Shown piece after piece: positions 40,856-49,591 of a stretch of 64,000 nucleotides of DNA; the stretch's first letter is position 1; each line of letters starts with the position of its first letter. Below the pieces are notes generated by a model. It had not been told where the DNA came from and made no database searches. It saw only the letters and a program-made list of their open reading frames with translations. The position numbers were made by a program, and so were the translations under genes. Source of the stretch: Saccharothrix algeriensis (GTDB lineage: Bacteria; Actinomycetota; Actinomycetes; Mycobacteriales; Pseudonocardiaceae); contig NZ_JAFBCL010000001.1 in the NCBI RefSeq assembly GCF_016907655.1, positions 744,001-808,000 on the forward strand, given 5' to 3'.

Positions 40856-41403
40856 GGCGTGGTGTCCTGTCCGTCCTGGTAGCGCGATAGGTTCTCGGGG
40901 AAGACCAGCTGGAAGACCGCGAGGTCCACCAGCCTGCCCAGCTTCATCCCGATGTGCCGGATCAAGCCGGTGCGCACGAACCCGTGCCGCTCGACCATCC
41001 GGATCGACGCGGTGTTGGTGTCCGTGTTGAAGCTGATGATGGTGCTGTAGCCCACCTCGCGCGCGAAGTCCACCAGCCACCCGGTCAACGTCCCGCCGAC
41101 GCCCGTGCCCCGGGCGTCGGCCGCGACGTAGATCGAGATCTCCGTGCTGGGGAAGTACCCGCCTCGGGCCGCGAACGGGCTCAGGGTGCCGTAGCCGAGG
41201 ACGCGACCGTCCCGCTCGGCGACCACCGCGGCGTTGCGACCGCTGTGCGCGGCCAGCCACGCGACCATCTGCTCGGCCGTCTTCTCCTCGGTGTCGAGGG
41301 TGGCATCGGTGTGCCGCACCGCGTGGTTGTAGATCGCCCGCACGGCCTCCAGGTCGGCGGCGGTGGCCGCCCGGACGGTCGTGGTGGGTGCGGAGGTGGT
41401 CAT
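40852..41403 (-). CDS. GNAT N-acetyltransferase, phosphinothricin acetyltransferase-like
   Basis: 183 residues. TVRAATAADLEAVRAIYNHAV, TEISIYVAADARGTGVGGTL (acetyl-CoA loop RGTGVG) and ERHGFVRTGLIRHIGMKLGR resemble the phosphinothricin/methionine-sulfoximine acetyltransferase group, which acetylates small amino-acid-like compounds. The ATG at 41403 follows AAGGAG. It overlaps the SIS gene (ATGA). In a biosynthetic cluster such an enzyme could be a self-resistance or tailoring acetyltransferase; detoxification of an external compound is equally possible. Confidence 0.85.
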   Translation of the reverse strand: MTTSAPTTTVRAATAADLEAVRAIYNHAVRHTDATLDTEEKTAEQMVAWLAAHSGRNAAVVAERDGRVLGYGTLSPFAARGGYFPSTEISIYVAADARGTGVGGTLTGWLVDFAREVGYSTIISFNTDTNTASIRMVERHGFVRTGLIRHIGMKLGRLVDLAVFQLVFPENLSRYQDGQDTTP

Positions 41404-41582
41404 CCGGTGGACTCCTTCAAGCGGACCGGGTTCTTCGAAGCGGTCACGTGCCGCCGGGTCGCGAACGGCGTGCGGCGCTCCGGGGGCGCGGTCGCCGGTT
41501 CGGCCGTTCCCCCGGCGCCGGCTCGGACGAGCGCGGCCTTCGGGCGCGCGGTGAGGGCGGGTACAACCGGTGGACAGCCCGT

Positions 41583-42503
41583 TCACCCCTCACACGGCAG
41601 CCCGTTCCTCCGGTACACGCCGACGCCTTCGGACGTCGGGATCACGCGGTGCACGTCGTAGAACTCCCCCAGGTGCGCCGCCCACTTGGCGAACTGGGCC
41701 TTGTTGTCGGCGATGCGGCCCGCGAAGTAGCGGTTCCCGGTCGGGTTGTCCAGCAGCACGTTGTGCGCCACGAGCAACGCGCCCGGCGGCAGCGCGTGGC
41801 TGGTCGCCCGCGTGTGCGGGTAGTAGATCGCCTTGTCCCGCAGGTCGGGGTCCGGCGCGTCGAGGGGGCCCTCGGCGTCCAGCACGCACAGGTCCACGTC
41901 GCGCAGCGTGCGCGCGTACTCGGATGCGTCGGCGACCACGAAGTCGACCAGGTCCGAGTAGCCGAGCGCGGCGATGTTGCGCTCCGCCAGCGACATCACG
42001 CCCTCGTCGATGTCGACGAGCGTCACGCGCCCGCCCGCGGCGGCGACGGCCGGCAGCGCCCAGATCGCCCAGTACCCGTAGTAGGAGCCGAGGAACACCG
42101 GGTTGCGCGGTCGCACCTGGTGCGAGAGCGCGAACATCAGCCGGGCTTCCTCGGGGAAGATGAAGGTCGTCCGGCCGGCGTGGTCCCACCCTTTCGCCAC
42201 GCGTTCGGCGAGTGCGTCGAACGCGTCGACCGGGTAGTCGCTGCCCGGCACGAGGCCGTCTTCCGCGAGCAGCTCGAGCGCGTTCGTCACGAAGGCGTGG
42301 TCGTCCACCGGAAAACGCGTGGACAGGTTCTGCTTGTCGCGGTCGAGTCCGAGTTCGGCCAGCTCGTCGAACCGCGACTCGACCCAGCACGAGTAGTCCG
42401 CGCGTGCCATCAGCCCGTTCCGGAAGTTCCGGTATTCCGCGTAGCCGCGCAATGTCGCGTCGATGACGGCGTAGGCCGTAGCCAACCGCACGGTGGCAGT
42501 CAT
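41583..42503 (-). CDS. class I SAM-dependent methyltransferase
   Basis: 306 residues. A helical N-terminal domain, then the Rossmann part: PVFLGSYYGYWAIWALPAV (motif I region), VTLVDIDEGVMSLAERNIA (acidic end of beta2, D164/D166), FVVADASEYA and VDLCVLDAEGP. The fold is that of O/N-methyltransferases of small molecules, but motif I is GSYYGYW rather than GxGxG, so it belongs to a divergent group. ATG 42503 has a GGGAG site. It lies 179 bp before the GNAT gene on the same strand and probably belongs to the same cluster. Substrate unknown. Confidence 0.75.
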   Translation of the reverse strand: MTATVRLATAYAVIDATLRGYAEYRNFRNGLMARADYSCWVESRFDELAELGLDRDKQNLSTRFPVDDHAFVTNALELLAEDGLVPGSDYPVDAFDALAERVAKGWDHAGRTTFIFPEEARLMFALSHQVRPRNPVFLGSYYGYWAIWALPAVAAAGGRVTLVDIDEGVMSLAERNIAALGYSDLVDFVVADASEYARTLRDVDLCVLDAEGPLDAPDPDLRDKAIYYPHTRATSHALPPGALLVAHNVLLDNPTGNRYFAGRIADNKAQFAKWAAHLGEFYDVHRVIPTSEGVGVYRRNGLPCEG

Positions 42504-42579
42504 TGAATCTCCCTGTGGGACTCGCGGCGGATTCGCCTTCGCGGGTTCGCCGGGAACCGGTCGGGCGAGTGGTGGGTGT

Positions 42580-43101
42580 TCACTCCTCCGGCGGGAGGCC
42601 GGCGCGCGCCGGGGCCGCCGGGCTCTTCCGCGCGGTCGCGGCCGAGGTGCGCCACACCGGGGCGGCCTGCCGCCAATCGGAGCATCGCCGCAGGTAGGAG
42701 GGCAGGTCGAAGGCTTCCCTGGCCCAGTCGCGGGGAAGCACCCCCCAGTCGGCGTCCGCACGTGCGCCCGCGACGTACGCCCCACCGCGGCCGACGTCGA
42801 GGTCGATCTCGCGCAGTTCGTAAGAACGCGCTTCGAACGCGTCCACTATCCGCCATTCGGTTGACGTGAGGTCGGTGAGGAGCACACCGACGGCTACTCC
42901 CGCACCGGGCACGAGAACGGGGAAGGGCCGGTCGCGCAAGGCGGCAATACGCCATCCGGGTGCTGTTGCCGGCACGGCCGCCGGAACACGGCCGAGCAGG
43001 ACTTCCAGCACTTCCGGGAAGGTGAGGCTGCCATACGCGAACAGCGCATCGGGCCGGTCCGCGAGTCGGTCGCGCCCAGTGGGGTCGATCACGCCTGCCA
43101 C
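42580..43101 (-). CDS. gamma-glutamylcyclotransferase-like (AIG2/GGCT fold) protein
   Basis: About 173 residues. FAYGSLTFPEVLEVLLGR carries the YGSL loop of the GGCT/AIG2-like fold, and VDAFEARSYELREID supplies the catalytic Glu (E90 from the chosen start). Family members release a gamma-glutamyl group as 5-oxoproline or cleave related amides; BtrG of butirosin biosynthesis is a precedent for a deprotecting role. GTG 43101 follows GGGAGG (11 bases); the frame is open to an ATG at 43170 without a ribosome-binding site. It is divergent from the MFS/ATP-grasp operon. Confidence 0.78.
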   Translation of the reverse strand: MAGVIDPTGRDRLADRPDALFAYGSLTFPEVLEVLLGRVPAAVPATAPGWRIAALRDRPFPVLVPGAGVAVGVLLTDLTSTEWRIVDAFEARSYELREIDLDVGRGGAYVAGARADADWGVLPRDWAREAFDLPSYLRRCSDWRQAAPVWRTSAATARKSPAAPARAGLPPEE

Positions 43102-43171
43102 TGTTCCGGAAGCCTCCCGAAGTGGAAAGGAAGCCCTGGGAATCGACGTGTGATCTTCATCACACCACATT

Positions 43172-44434
43172 GTGCGTGAAATGCCCCCGTGTGAATGTGC
43201 GTGGGTGGGCAGCGCACGAGGGGGCGGTTTCGGGCTGCTGTGGGCCGGTCAGACGGCCAGCGTGGTCGGGGGCCAGATCGGCGACGTGTCCGTGCGGCTG
43301 TTCGCCGCGACCGCGCTCGCCGCGACACCACTCCAGCTGGGCTTCCTGTCCGCGGCCCAGACCATCGGCTTCCTGCTCGTCGCGCTGCCCGCCGGAGTGC
43401 TGGCCGACCGGGTGCGCCGTCGTCCCGTGCTGATCACCTGCAACCTGCTGCGCGCGGGTCTGCTCGCGCTCGTGCCCCTGCTGTGGTGGCTCGACCTGCT
43501 GACGCTCCCCCAGCTGCTCGCCGTCGTGGTCGCCGCGGGCCTCGCGCAGGTCGTGTTCGACGTGACCTACCAGTCGTACGTGCCCGCCCTGGTCGGTCGC
43601 GCGGGACTGGTGGCCGCCAACGGACGCCTGGAGTCCACCCGCTCGACGGCGGTGGCCGCGGGCCCGGCTCTCGGCGGCGTGCTGTCCCAGGCCCTCGGGG
43701 CCGTCAACGCCGTCTTCCTGACCTCCATCGGCTACCTCGCCTCGGCGTTCCTGCTGTCCCGCATACGCGCGGTGGAGGAACGGCCCGCGCGTCCCGAGGC
43801 GCGCTCGCTGCGCGGTGAGATCGCCGAGGGTCTGAAGTTCGTGCTGGGCAACGGTCTGCTGCGCGCGACCACGGTGGCGGCCACGATCTTCAACTTCAGC
43901 TACGGCATGACCCAGCCGCTGGTCATCGTGCTGCTGGTGCGCGAGCTGGCGCTGACGGAGGCCGCGGTCGGTGCGATGCTCGCGCTGGCGGGGGCAGGCG
44001 GCCTGGTCGGCGCCCTGGTGGCGGGCAAGGTCGCCGACAGGATCGGCCGCTCGCGCGCCATCTGGGTGTCGGAACTCGCGTGCGTGCCCGCGTTCCTGTT
44101 GCTGCCGCTGTCGTTCCCGGGTCGAGGGCTCGCGTTCTTCGCCGTGGGCTTCTTCCTGATGCACCTGATCCTGTCGGTGTTCAACGTGTCGAACCTCAGT
44201 TTCCGCCAGGCGATCTGCCCCGACCGGCTGCTCGGTCGCATGAACGCGAGCGTGCGCTTCCTGATGTGGGGCGCGCTGCCGCTGGGTGGTGTGGCGGGAG
44301 GTGCGCTGGGCACGGCGCTCGGCACGCGTTGGGCCCTGGTGGTGGCCGGCGCCGGTTTCCTCTTCGCCGCCCTGGTGCTGCTGGCCTCCCCGCTGCGGCG
44401 GTTGCGGGACCTCCCCGAGGCGGTGGCGGCGTGA
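43172..44434 (+). CDS. MFS efflux transporter
   Basis: About 420 residues, 12 membrane segments. GLLWAGQTASVVGGQIGDVS at helix 1, VALPAGVLADRVRRRPVL at the helix 2-3 loop (MFS motif A, AGVLADRVRRR), and GALVAGKVADRIGRSRAI in the second half. This is the enterobactin-exporter/EntS-like group that exports small molecules. GTG 43172 is the annotated start, but the membrane domain begins around residue 17, so a GTG near 43200 is possible. Its end overlaps the ATP-grasp-like gene as GTGA; together they suggest synthesis and export of one product. Confidence 0.85.
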   Translation: MREMPPCECAWVGSARGGGFGLLWAGQTASVVGGQIGDVSVRLFAATALAATPLQLGFLSAAQTIGFLLVALPAGVLADRVRRRPVLITCNLLRAGLLALVPLLWWLDLLTLPQLLAVVVAAGLAQVVFDVTYQSYVPALVGRAGLVAANGRLESTRSTAVAAGPALGGVLSQALGAVNAVFLTSIGYLASAFLLSRIRAVEERPARPEARSLRGEIAEGLKFVLGNGLLRATTVAATIFNFSYGMTQPLVIVLLVRELALTEAAVGAMLALAGAGGLVGALVAGKVADRIGRSRAIWVSELACVPAFLLLPLSFPGRGLAFFAVGFFLMHLILSVFNVSNLSFRQAICPDRLLGRMNASVRFLMWGALPLGGVAGGALGTALGTRWALVVAGAGFLFAALVLLASPLRRLRDLPEAVAA

Positions 44435-45705
44435 ACCCGGTGACGGCGCGGTACCTCTCGAACCCGGCGCTGGTCGACGCGGTCGGTGAGGCGGAGGTGC
44501 CGCCCGCCTACCGGCACTACCGGAACGGCAACCTGCTGTCCCGCCCGCTCTTCGTGCCGGAGACCGAGCTGCTGGCGTGCGCCCGCGACGCGATCGCCGT
44601 GCTGGACCTGCTGGGATCGCTGCCCTCGCGCGTGTTCGACGGCGACGTGGCGCGCTACTGCTCGGCCCTGGGCATCGATCCGGCGACCTCGGACCTGCTC
44701 GTGTCCTACCACGACGGACCACCCGTCCGGTACGGCCGCGCGGACTTCTACCACGACGGCTCCTCGTTCAGGATGCTGGAGTTCAACGTCGCCAGCGACC
44801 TCGGCGGCCTGGACAACGCCTCGCTGCACCGGGCGCTGCTGGGCGTGCCCGCGTTCGCCTCGTTCGCCGCGGAGCACCGGCTGGGGTACGTCGACACGGC
44901 CGCCGAGGTGGCCCGGTCGTTGCGCGCGGCGGCGGGGGCGCCCGATCCGGTGGTGGCCCTGGTGTGCGCCGACTCCGACCTGCCCGCGTACCGCGACCTC
45001 CTGGGTTCCGCGCTCGAGGCGTTGTCCCGGGCCGGCCTGGAGGTGGTGCTGGCCGGGCTGGGCGGGGTGCGTGCCCGCTCCGGGCGGCTGCTCGTCGGCA
45101 GCAGGCGGGTCGACGTGGTGCTGCGGTACTTCACCGTCGACCACGTGCCGGCGAACGCTCCGGCGGTCGCCCGGATCCTGAAGGCCCACGCCGACGGCAC
45201 GTGCGTGCTGTTCACGCCGATGAGCAGCTCGCTGTACTCCAACAAGGGCGCACTCGCGCTGCTGTCCGACGCGCGCTGGACGTCCGCCGCGGAACGGGCG
45301 CTGGTCGACCGCGTGCTGCCGTGGACCAGGCGGATCACCCGCGACCTCGTGGACCAGTGCGTCCAGGAGCGCGAGCAGCTGATCGTGAAGCCGTCGCGCG
45401 ACTTCGGTGGCCGCGGTGTGGTCGCGGGCTGGGAGACGCCCGAGGAGGACTGGAAGGTGTTGTTGGACGAGGCCGTGCGACGGTGCCACGTGGTGCAACG
45501 CCGCGTGGTCCCGGCAACCGAGCCGATGGTGGACGTGACGACGGGCGAGGTGGGCGACTGGACGCCAACCTGGGGCCTGTTCGTGACGCCGGAGGGCTTC
45601 GCCGGCTCGATGATCCGGGCGGCGCCGCGAGGCAGCGGCGCGGTGGTGAACCTGGGCGCGAACTCGAAGGCCCGAGCGACCGTGGCCTTCACCTATCGCG
45701 ACTGA
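44431..45705 (+). CDS. ATP-grasp-like ligase
   Basis: 424 residues. I see features of a divergent ATP-grasp/glutathionylspermidine-synthase-like fold: MLEFNVASDLGGLDNASLHR (substrate/metal segment with E-x-N), VVLRYFTVDHV, LFTPMSSSLYSNKGALALLS, and a late nucleotide-binding part with EQLIVKPSRDFGGRGVVAGW (Lys plus glycine-rich loop). These enzymes form amide bonds through an acyl-phosphate. The GTG overlaps the MFS stop. With the divergent GGCT-like gene it suggests ligation followed by gamma-glutamyl release (the BtrJ/BtrG idea from butirosin), but no carrier protein gene is visible. Family assignment is moderate. Confidence 0.65.
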   Translation: MNPVTARYLSNPALVDAVGEAEVPPAYRHYRNGNLLSRPLFVPETELLACARDAIAVLDLLGSLPSRVFDGDVARYCSALGIDPATSDLLVSYHDGPPVRYGRADFYHDGSSFRMLEFNVASDLGGLDNASLHRALLGVPAFASFAAEHRLGYVDTAAEVARSLRAAAGAPDPVVALVCADSDLPAYRDLLGSALEALSRAGLEVVLAGLGGVRARSGRLLVGSRRVDVVLRYFTVDHVPANAPAVARILKAHADGTCVLFTPMSSSLYSNKGALALLSDARWTSAAERALVDRVLPWTRRITRDLVDQCVQEREQLIVKPSRDFGGRGVVAGWETPEEDWKVLLDEAVRRCHVVQRRVVPATEPMVDVTTGEVGDWTPTWGLFVTPEGFAGSMIRAAPRGSGAVVNLGANSKARATVAFTYRD

Positions 45706-46029
45706 CCCTCCCCGGACGGCCGGGCGGGGCCGGGTCGCCGGCGGCGCCCTGACCGCCACCACGACGAGCGCCCGCTGACAGGCGCTGGAGGACGGGGTCG
45801 GGGTCCACCGAGGTGGAGAGGGTCGAGGCGGACGGCGCCGAGCAGTGGTTCGGCGTGCGGTCCCCGGTCACGCCGTCCGGTTGAACTCGTGCACCCGCCA
45901 GGCCGCTGACCGGCGTCGACCGACCTGTCGCCCCCGTCGGCGCGGCCCCCGGTCGCGATGGCGGCGTTCCGCTCCGCGTGGTTTGGTGGGCGGTGCCGTC
46001 GAAGGCGGCATCAGGCGGAGGGGAGCGGA
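45706..46029. other. intergenic stretch, no gene seen
   Basis: 324 bases between the ATP-grasp-like gene and the SDR gene. Very GC-rich with several short inverted repeats near 45712-45760 that may terminate the upstream operon. The GGAGGGGAGCGG ribosome-binding site of the SDR gene is at its end. No conserved ORF was recognised. Confidence 0.4.
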
Positions 46030-46824
46030 ATGCGTCTCGACCTGACCGGGAAGACGGCTCTGGTCACCGGTTCCACGCAGGGCATCGGTGAGGCCATCGC
46101 CACCGCCCTGGCCCGTGCGGGCGCCCGGACGGCGGTGAACGGGCGCAAGCCCGACGCGGTGGCGGGCGCCGTCGCGCGGATCCGGGCCGAGGCGCCGGGC
46201 GCGGAGCTGGTCGAGGCCGTCGGTGACGTGGCGTCGGCGGAGGGCGTGGCCGGGCTGCGGTCGGCGGTGCCCGAGGTGGACGTGCTGGTGAACAACGTCG
46301 GCGTCTTCGGCGCGCGGCCCGCGTTGGAGATCGGCGACGACGAGTGGCGGCGCTACTTCGAGGTCAACGTGCTGTCCGCGGTCCGGCTGACGCGCACGTA
46401 CCTGCCCGGCATGAAGGAGCGCGGTTGGGGCCGGGTCCAGTACATCGCCAGCGACTCGGCCGTGGCGATCCCGGCCGAGATGATCCACTACGGGGTGTCC
46501 AAGACGGCGCTGCTGGGCGTGTCGCGCGGGTTCGCCAAGGAAGCGGCCGGGACGGGTGTGACGGTGAACAGCGTCATCGCGGGCCCCACGCACACCGGCG
46601 GTGTCGAGGGCTTCGTCCACGAGTTGGTGGACGACTCCCTGCCGTGGGAGCAGGCGCAGCGCGAGTTCATGCGCCTGCACCGCCCCCAGTCCCTGCTCGG
46701 CAGGCTGATCGAACCGGAGGAGATCGCCAACCTGGTGGTCTACCTCAGCTCCCCGCAGGCTTCCGCCACGACCGGCGCCGCCGTCCGCGTGGACGGCGGC
46801 TACGTGGACTCCATCCTGCCGTGA
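46030..46824 (+). CDS. SDR family oxidoreductase
   Basis: 264 residues, classical SDR: TALVTGSTQGIGEAIA (TGxxxGIG), NNVGVFG (NNxG), YIASDSAVAIP with the catalytic Ser, and YGVSKTALLG (YxxxK). The C-terminal NLVVYLSSPQASATTGAAVR is that of FabG-like members. Substrate unknown; cytosolic NAD(P)H-dependent oxidation or reduction of a carbonyl. ATG 46030 follows a strong GGAGGGGAG site. It is convergent with the sigma factor gene, 22 bp apart, and is probably a single-gene unit. Confidence 0.88.
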   Translation: MRLDLTGKTALVTGSTQGIGEAIATALARAGARTAVNGRKPDAVAGAVARIRAEAPGAELVEAVGDVASAEGVAGLRSAVPEVDVLVNNVGVFGARPALEIGDDEWRRYFEVNVLSAVRLTRTYLPGMKERGWGRVQYIASDSAVAIPAEMIHYGVSKTALLGVSRGFAKEAAGTGVTVNSVIAGPTHTGGVEGFVHELVDDSLPWEQAQREFMRLHRPQSLLGRLIEPEEIANLVVYLSSPQASATTGAAVRVDGGYVDSILP

Positions 46825-46846
46825 CCCGGCGTGGGGCAGGTCGGCT

Positions 46847-48124
46847 TCATCGGCGGCCCGGCGGGTCGAGGCGGTCGGCCCTGTCGTGCAGGTACCGCTG
46901 TTCGACGTGGTTGTCCGTGAGGGCGGCTGCCTCGCGGTAGAGGGTGGCCGCGTCGGCGGTGTCGCCGGTCAGCTGGAGCAGGTGGGCGCGGACGGCGCGT
47001 TCCCGTTGGCGGGTCAGCGGATCCCGGTCCAGGCGGTGGCGCCGGTTGAGGTCGTCGAGCAGTGCCAGCCCCCGTCCGGGGCCGTGGGCCCGGGCTACCG
47101 CGACGACCCGGCTGAGCCGGACCGGTGCGGTGGGGGCGAGTCGCTCCAGCCACAGGTAGAGCGCCGCGATCCGCGGCCAGTCGGTCAGCTCGGCCGACCC
47201 GGCGGTGGCGTGCGCGGCGGCGATCGCGGCCTGCAGCCGGTACGGGCCGATCCCGCGCCGGTGCCGGACGCCGTCGAGCAGCGCGGTCCCCTCGCGGATG
47301 AGGTCCGCCCGCCACCGCGTCCGGTCCTGTTCCTCCAACGGCACCAGTTCGCCGTCGTCGCCCGTGCGGGCCGGCTGCCGGGCCTCGGTGAGCAGCATCA
47401 GCGCCAGCAGGCCGGTCGCCTCGGCGGTTGTCGCGTCGTCGGCCGGCAGGCTGTCGCGGAGCATCCGGGTGAGCCGGATCGCCTCGCGGGTCAGGTCGAC
47501 GCGGGTCAGCTCGTCGCCGGACGAGGTCGTGTAGCCCTCGTTGAAGACCAGGTACAGCACCTGCATGACGGCGGCCACCCGGTCGGCCCGGTCGGCGTCG
47601 GAGGGCGGGGTGAAGCGGGCGCCCGCGCGGACGAGCTGCTGCTTGGCGCGGGCGATCCGCGTGCCCATCGTGTTCTCCGAGACGCCGTGGGCGTGGGCGA
47701 TCTCGGCGGTGGTCAGGCCGCCCACCGCGCGCAGCGTGAGCGCCACCCGGGAGGTGGTGGACAGCGCGGGGTGGCAGCAGAGCAGCAGCAGGGTGAGGCT
47801 GTCGTCGGTGTCCGGTGGCGGGCCTGCGGCACGGGCGGGTTCGCGCATCGCCGACTCGGCGAGGCCGGCTTCCTGCTCGCGCCTGCGCCGGGCCCGGTCG
47901 GAGCGGAGCAGGTCGACCATCCTGCGGTAGCCGACGCGGATCAGCCAGCTGCGCGGGTCGTCCGGCACGCCGTCGGCGGGCCACGCCCGGCTCGCGGCGA
48001 GCAGCGCTTCCTGCACCGCGTCCTCGGCGGTGTCGAACCGGCCGAACCGCCGCACCAGCGCGCCGAGCACCTGCGGCGCCTCGGCGCGCAGCAGGTGCTC
48101 GACGGTCGCGGTGCGGTCGCTCAC
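46847..48124 (-). CDS. ECF42-type RNA polymerase sigma factor with C-terminal TPR-like extension
   Basis: 425 residues. Sigma region 2 (FGRFDTAEDAVQEALLAASR, WLIRVGYRRMVDLLRSD), region 4 (LRAVGGLTTAEIAHAHGVSE, RIARAKQQL), then a long C-terminal domain with LYLVFNEGYTTSSG, ALLALMLLTEARQPART-like and RLQAAIAAAHATA helices. The long C-terminus and coupling to a DGPF (YCII-like) gene are the known hallmarks of ECF group 42, which lacks an anti-sigma factor and is thought to be controlled by its own C-terminus. The GTG start overlaps the DGPF stop as GTGA. Two candidate target promoters lie upstream. Confidence 0.9.
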   Translation of the reverse strand: MSDRTATVEHLLRAEAPQVLGALVRRFGRFDTAEDAVQEALLAASRAWPADGVPDDPRSWLIRVGYRRMVDLLRSDRARRRREQEAGLAESAMREPARAAGPPPDTDDSLTLLLLCCHPALSTTSRVALTLRAVGGLTTAEIAHAHGVSENTMGTRIARAKQQLVRAGARFTPPSDADRADRVAAVMQVLYLVFNEGYTTSSGDELTRVDLTREAIRLTRMLRDSLPADDATTAEATGLLALMLLTEARQPARTGDDGELVPLEEQDRTRWRADLIREGTALLDGVRHRRGIGPYRLQAAIAAAHATAGSAELTDWPRIAALYLWLERLAPTAPVRLSRVVAVARAHGPGRGLALLDDLNRRHRLDRDPLTRQRERAVRAHLLQLTGDTADAATLYREAAALTDNHVEQRYLHDRADRLDPPGRR

Positions 48125-48492
48125 CCGGTGAAGTCCTCGCCCGTGATCGGGCGGATCTCGATCGGTTCGCCCAGCACCTCGACGATGCGCGCGGCGATCT
48201 GGACGGCCCGCTCGTGGCTGGCCACGTCGATCACGGCGAAGCTGGCCAGGACCTCCTTGAGCTCGGCGAACGGCCCGTCGGTCGCCACCACGCCGTCCGC
48301 CGTCCTGCGGACGGTGGTGCTGACCGCGGGGTGACCGAGGCCCTCGCTGCCGACGAACTCGCCGGTCTCGACCAGTTCCTGCTCGAACTCGCGGTACGCG
48401 GCGAACGCGGCCAGCGCGTCCTCGGAGGGTGTGTCGGCGGTGTCGGCGTCCCAGGCGGCGGCCGGGGTGTAGCCGAGCAGCAGGTACTTCAC
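48121..48492 (-). CDS. YCII-related DGPF domain protein
   Basis: 123 residues. KYLLLGYTP at the N-terminus, SEDALAAFAAYREFEQELVE, then VVATDGPFAELKEVLASFAVI with the name-giving DGPF motif, and a C-terminal helix plus EIRPITGED. This family accompanies ECF42 sigma factors and is their main regulon member; its biochemical function is unknown. GTG 48492 has an AGGAAGAGGGA site; the frame upstream is not conserved. Probably co-transcribed with the sigma factor. Confidence 0.9.
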   Translation of the reverse strand: MKYLLLGYTPAAAWDADTADTPSEDALAAFAAYREFEQELVETGEFVGSEGLGHPAVSTTVRRTADGVVATDGPFAELKEVLASFAVIDVASHERAVQIAARIVEVLGEPIEIRPITGEDFTG

Positions 48493-48609
48493 GGTGGTCC
48501 CTCTTCCTCGATCGTGCCCGGCAACGGTACGTGGCCCGGGCGGCGTCACGCAGTGACAGCGCGACGGCGGTGGTCACGGCTCCTCCCCGAGTGAGTGCTC
48601 GCCGTGACC

Positions 48610-48635
48610 ACGTCGCCGGTCCGCTCGCCTCGACA
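48610..48635 (-). promoter_or_regulatory. candidate ECF42 promoter for the DGPF-sigma operon
   Basis: On the minus strand TGTCGA (48635-48630), 17 bases, then CGT (48612-48610). TGTCGA is the -35 element I recall for ECF42 promoters. The same arrangement occurs on the opposite strand. The start codon is about 115 bases downstream. Confidence 0.55.
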
Positions 48636-48669
48636 CGGTTCGAGTGTGACCCGGGTCACGACAGGTGGG

Positions 48670-48698
48670 TGTCGAGACCGCGGTGACGCCTCCGAGGT
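48670..48698 (+). promoter_or_regulatory. candidate ECF42 promoter for the 48733 gene
   Basis: TGTCGA (48670-48675), 17 bases, then CGAGGT (48693-48698), 35 bases before the start codon. It matches the divergent site in -35 sequence and spacing, so both genes probably respond to the same sigma factor. Confidence 0.6.
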
Positions 48699-48732
48699 AC
48701 CGGCGACCAGCAAGCGACCCGAGGAGGACGAG

Positions 48733-49161
48733 ATGTCCGGAACGACCACCCGACCGAGCGCCGACCTGCAGGCCCTGGACCGACTGGTGGGCACGTGGGC
48801 GGTGAGCGGTGGCGCCGGGGGAACCGTGCGGTACGAGTGGATGCCCGGCCGGTTCTTCCTGCTCCAGCACGTCGAGCTGACCCAGTTCGGGCAGCCGGTC
48901 ACGGGCCTGGAGGTGATCGGCAACCTGCGCCCGTTCGGCGAACCCGCCGGCGCGGACGTGGTGTCCCGGTTCTACGACTCGACCGGCAACACCCTCGACT
49001 ACGTCTACGAGCTGACCGGCGACACCCTGACCATCTGGGGTGGCGCGAAGGGCGGCCCGGCCTACTACCGGGGCACGTTCAGCGCCGACGGCGCCACCGT
49101 CACCGGGGAGTGGGTCTACCCCGGCGGCGGCGGGTACCCGTCCACCATGACGCGGGTCTGA
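48733..49161 (+). CDS. DUF1579/lipocalin-like small protein, likely ECF42 target
   Basis: 142 residues: LQALDRLVGTWAVSG, YEWMPGRFFLLQHVE, GLEVIGNLRPFGE, FYDSTGNTLDYVYELTGDTL and YYRGTFSADGATVTGEWVYP. The strand-rich pattern with an initial LxGTW motif is that of DUF1579/lipocalin-like proteins that bind small ligands. Function unknown. ATG 48733 has a GAGGAGGACGAG site. A TGTCGA-N17-CGA promoter precedes it, tying it to the neighbouring ECF42 sigma factor. Confidence 0.8.
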   Translation: MSGTTTRPSADLQALDRLVGTWAVSGGAGGTVRYEWMPGRFFLLQHVELTQFGQPVTGLEVIGNLRPFGEPAGADVVSRFYDSTGNTLDYVYELTGDTLTIWGGAKGGPAYYRGTFSADGATVTGEWVYPGGGGYPSTMTRV

Positions 49162-49162
49162 T

Positions 49163-49213
49163 CCCGGCCGGGAGCGGTGGCCCTGCCGGAACACGCCACC
49201 GCTCCCGGCCGGG
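49163..49213 (+). terminator. strong hairpin after the 48733 gene
   Basis: Two perfectly complementary 18-bp arms (49163-49180 and 49196-49213; arm start CCCGGCCGGGAGC) with a 15-base loop, starting 2 bases after the stop codon. No T-run, as is common in actinomycete terminators. Confidence 0.75.
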
Positions 49214-49591
49214 CGCCGATCCCGGCGGTCCGCTTCCACCCGGTGGGGCGGCACTCCCCTGCTCGACCCGGCACCGCCTGCCGCGGTCGCGGCGCCCGCA
49301 GAGGCGGGCCGGCGACCGGTGCGAGGACGCCGGGGCCGCCGCGCCCGAAGGGGGGCGCCGCCCCACGACGGTGTCGCGGGGCGGCGCGTCCTCCGACCCG
49401 TCCGGCGTCAAGGCCGCCGAACCGGGTGGCCGAGCGCGTGTTCCGGAAGGGCCGGACCAGGGGGCTCCGGGGTCGCTGCTTCGAGGACGTGGCGTCGGCC
49501 ACGGTGCAGTGCGACCGTTCCGCCCTCGTCCGGGTGCGGGCTGTGCCATGCTGCTCGTCGCTGTTGATCGACGGGGGCACGGGAGTACGCG
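49214..49591. other. intergenic region upstream of the second type VII locus
   Basis: 378 bases without a supported gene; several frames are open, but none has family character. The promoter of the YbaB-led operon must lie here. I see no convincing operator. Confidence 0.4.
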
